Positions 63,038-64,000 of a stretch of DNA of 64,000 nucleotides are shown here, one piece after another (the stretch's first letter is position 1; every line of letters begins with the position of its first letter). The notes under the pieces are model-generated. The model was given only the letters and a program-made list of their open reading frames with translations, ran no database searches and was not told where the DNA came from. The translations under genes were made by a program, and so were the position numbers. Origin of the DNA: Acetobacterium sp. KB-1 (GTDB lineage: Bacteria > Bacillota > Clostridia > Eubacteriales > Eubacteriaceae); contig NZ_CP030040.1 in the NCBI RefSeq assembly GCF_003260995.1, positions 2,396,501 through 2,460,500 on the forward strand, read 5' to 3'.

Positions 63038-64000
63038 TTATTCTGATTCTTTGTTCGAAGCGACCTGATCGTCTAGACATATTTCCATTCCAGCTTCATT
63101 GCTGGCGCTTTCAAAGAGAACAACGCCCTGATTATTTGTTAAACACACCCAAACTTTGGCAGTAATACTCTCAATGATCTCCCGATCCATCAGGCCATCC
63201 ACTGGTGCCCGAAGCCTACCACCACTGTTCATCAAAGCACTAAAAGCAAGCGACCCATTCGGACCTTCCAGCACTCCGGCGCAGGTTCCCTTTTCTGTAT
63301 CCACTTCCCATTTTTCCAGCCGGGAAAAATTATAGGTGGCGAAACGCCGGGTAATCGTTTTAAAGTCAGTAAAATAGGCGAAAAAACCCGGAAATTCCAG
63401 TCCTAAAAAAGGAATGTTGGCCCGCGAAAAAACAAAAGAAGCATTTCCGCCTGCAAAGTGACTGGCCTGAAGCCAGAGATAGGTTTTGGGAAATGACCGG
63501 CCGTAGTCTTTTTCAATATAACCCACGCCCCCATTGAAATCTAGCAACTCACCATCAAGCTCAATAACGCCCTTGATCTCATGATATAAATGAAGGATCG
63601 CATGGTAGCATTCCATAAAGGGGATTACCCCAAAAGGCCCCATAATCCCGGGATGCTTTGGTCCTCTGGGAAAAGGATGGATTTCATCAAAGGTCAGCCG
63701 CCCTTTGATACTCCCCTCCTTGGTGTCAACATTTAAAGACAGACCCTGAGCATTGAAAGCATTGTTTTCAATTTCTACGTCAAATTCATCTGTTCTAGCC
63801 TTGAACTCGAAATAAGGAAAAGGATGATACCAGGTTTTTCCATTTGCGGCATTGATCACTTGAATAAACGCCTGCTTATTTCCCTGAGGATCGATCGCCA
63901 TTCCCGGAATAATGGCAATGGCATGTTTCCGATCCGCGCTAATGCATTTGTAATACCACCCTTCAAAATAGCGTCGTTTCTTGTTTTTACCCTGAAAAAC
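63038..64000 (-). CDS. Tocopherol cyclase-like family protein, cut by window edge
   Basis: The frame stays open to the window edge. The visible C-terminal 320 residues start inside the gene with FEGWYYKCISADRKHAIAIIPG, then QGNKQAFIQVINA, LDFNGGVGYIEKDYGRSFPKTYLWLQASHF and a beta-rich remainder. This is the bacterial tocopherol-cyclase-like family (lipocalin-like fold) common in Clostridia. Since these bacteria lack tocopherol, the real ligand or reaction is unknown. The start codon is beyond the window. Confidence 0.75.
   Translation of the reverse strand, partial: VFQGKNKKRRYFEGWYYKCISADRKHAIAIIPGMAIDPQGNKQAFIQVINAANGKTWYHPFPYFEFKARTDEFDVEIENNAFNAQGLSLNVDTKEGSIKGRLTFDEIHPFPRGPKHPGIMGPFGVIPFMECYHAILHLYHEIKGVIELDGELLDFNGGVGYIEKDYGRSFPKTYLWLQASHFAGGNASFVFSRANIPFLGLEFPGFFAYFTDFKTITRRFATYNFSRLEKWEVDTEKGTCAGVLEGPNGSLAFSALMNSGGRLRAPVDGLMDREIIESITAKVWVCLTNNQGVVLFESASNEAGMEICLDDQVASNKESE

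Overview
The window is almost certainly from an acetogenic member of the Clostridia (Eubacteriales), very close to Acetobacterium woodii. The decisive marker is an F1Fo ATP synthase operon with three c-subunit genes: two encoding identical 82-residue single-hairpin proteins, and one double-hairpin, V-type-like 182-residue protein. All carry the Gln/Glu/Thr sodium-ion ligand pattern, and this arrangement is the hallmark of the Acetobacterium Na+-ATP synthase. A bicarbonate-using gene cluster, ANTAR-linked glutamine synthetases and c-di-GMP-I riboswitches fit the same lineage. Nearly everything is on the minus strand. The exceptions are one insertion sequence and the glnN-glnK-amt block at 46.1-50.3 kb.

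Layout from left to right. (1) 1-2.8 kb: sugar-nucleotide operon of a UDP-glucose dehydrogenase-like gene (with altered catalytic residues), galU and pgcA. (2) 2.8-10.9 kb: the complete Na+-ATP synthase operon atpZ-I-B-E1-E2-E3-F-H-A-G-D-C, with an intrinsic terminator. (3) 11-14.9 kb: rpiB, threonylcarbamoyl-AMP synthase, pncB, an orphan arsD and a frameshifted AAA-ATPase remnant. (4) 15-33 kb: a type IV pilus locus with pilB, pilT, pilC, a pilM-pilN fusion, pilO, three major-type pilins, several minor pilins and a large pilus-tip or adhesin-like protein. The prepilin peptidase gene pilD is split by a 1,220-bp IS3-family element with a 4-bp target duplication. Two c-di-GMP-I riboswitches precede the pilin genes. 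The locus opens with a Cache-GGDEF-EAL protein with a degenerate GGDEF and intact EAL, and PilB has an MshEN-type N-terminus, so the pilus appears wired to c-di-GMP at three levels.

(5) 33-42.5 kb: nucleotide and carboxylation genes carB, carA, purA, purE, an archaeal-type PEP carboxylase and purK; three of these enzymes use bicarbonate. (6) 42.6-50.4 kb: nitrogen assimilation. It holds an ANTAR response regulator, type I glutamine synthetase, a small Nif11-like protein, type III glutamine synthetase, a PII protein and an ammonium transporter. At least two leader RNAs look like ANTAR-controlled terminators. (7) 50.6-51.0 kb: a flavodoxin.

(8) 51.1-62.5 kb: a tightly packed seven-gene operon. 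A cytosolic-type 5'-nucleotidase is followed by a type III Wadjet anti-plasmid system (JetA, JetB, JetC, JetD of the TIGR02677/02678/02680/02679 families) and then two membrane- or dynamin-like GTPases. Genes overlap or lie within a few bases except for one 63-bp gap, so the nucleotidase and GTPases are candidate accessory components of an extended Wadjet island. (9) 62.5-64 kb: a cluster of DnaA-box sequences with a perfect 16-bp inverted repeat, a degenerate trpD-like remnant, and a partial tocopherol-cyclase-like gene. No tRNA, rRNA or CRISPR array was seen. All family names come from reading the proteins, without database searches.
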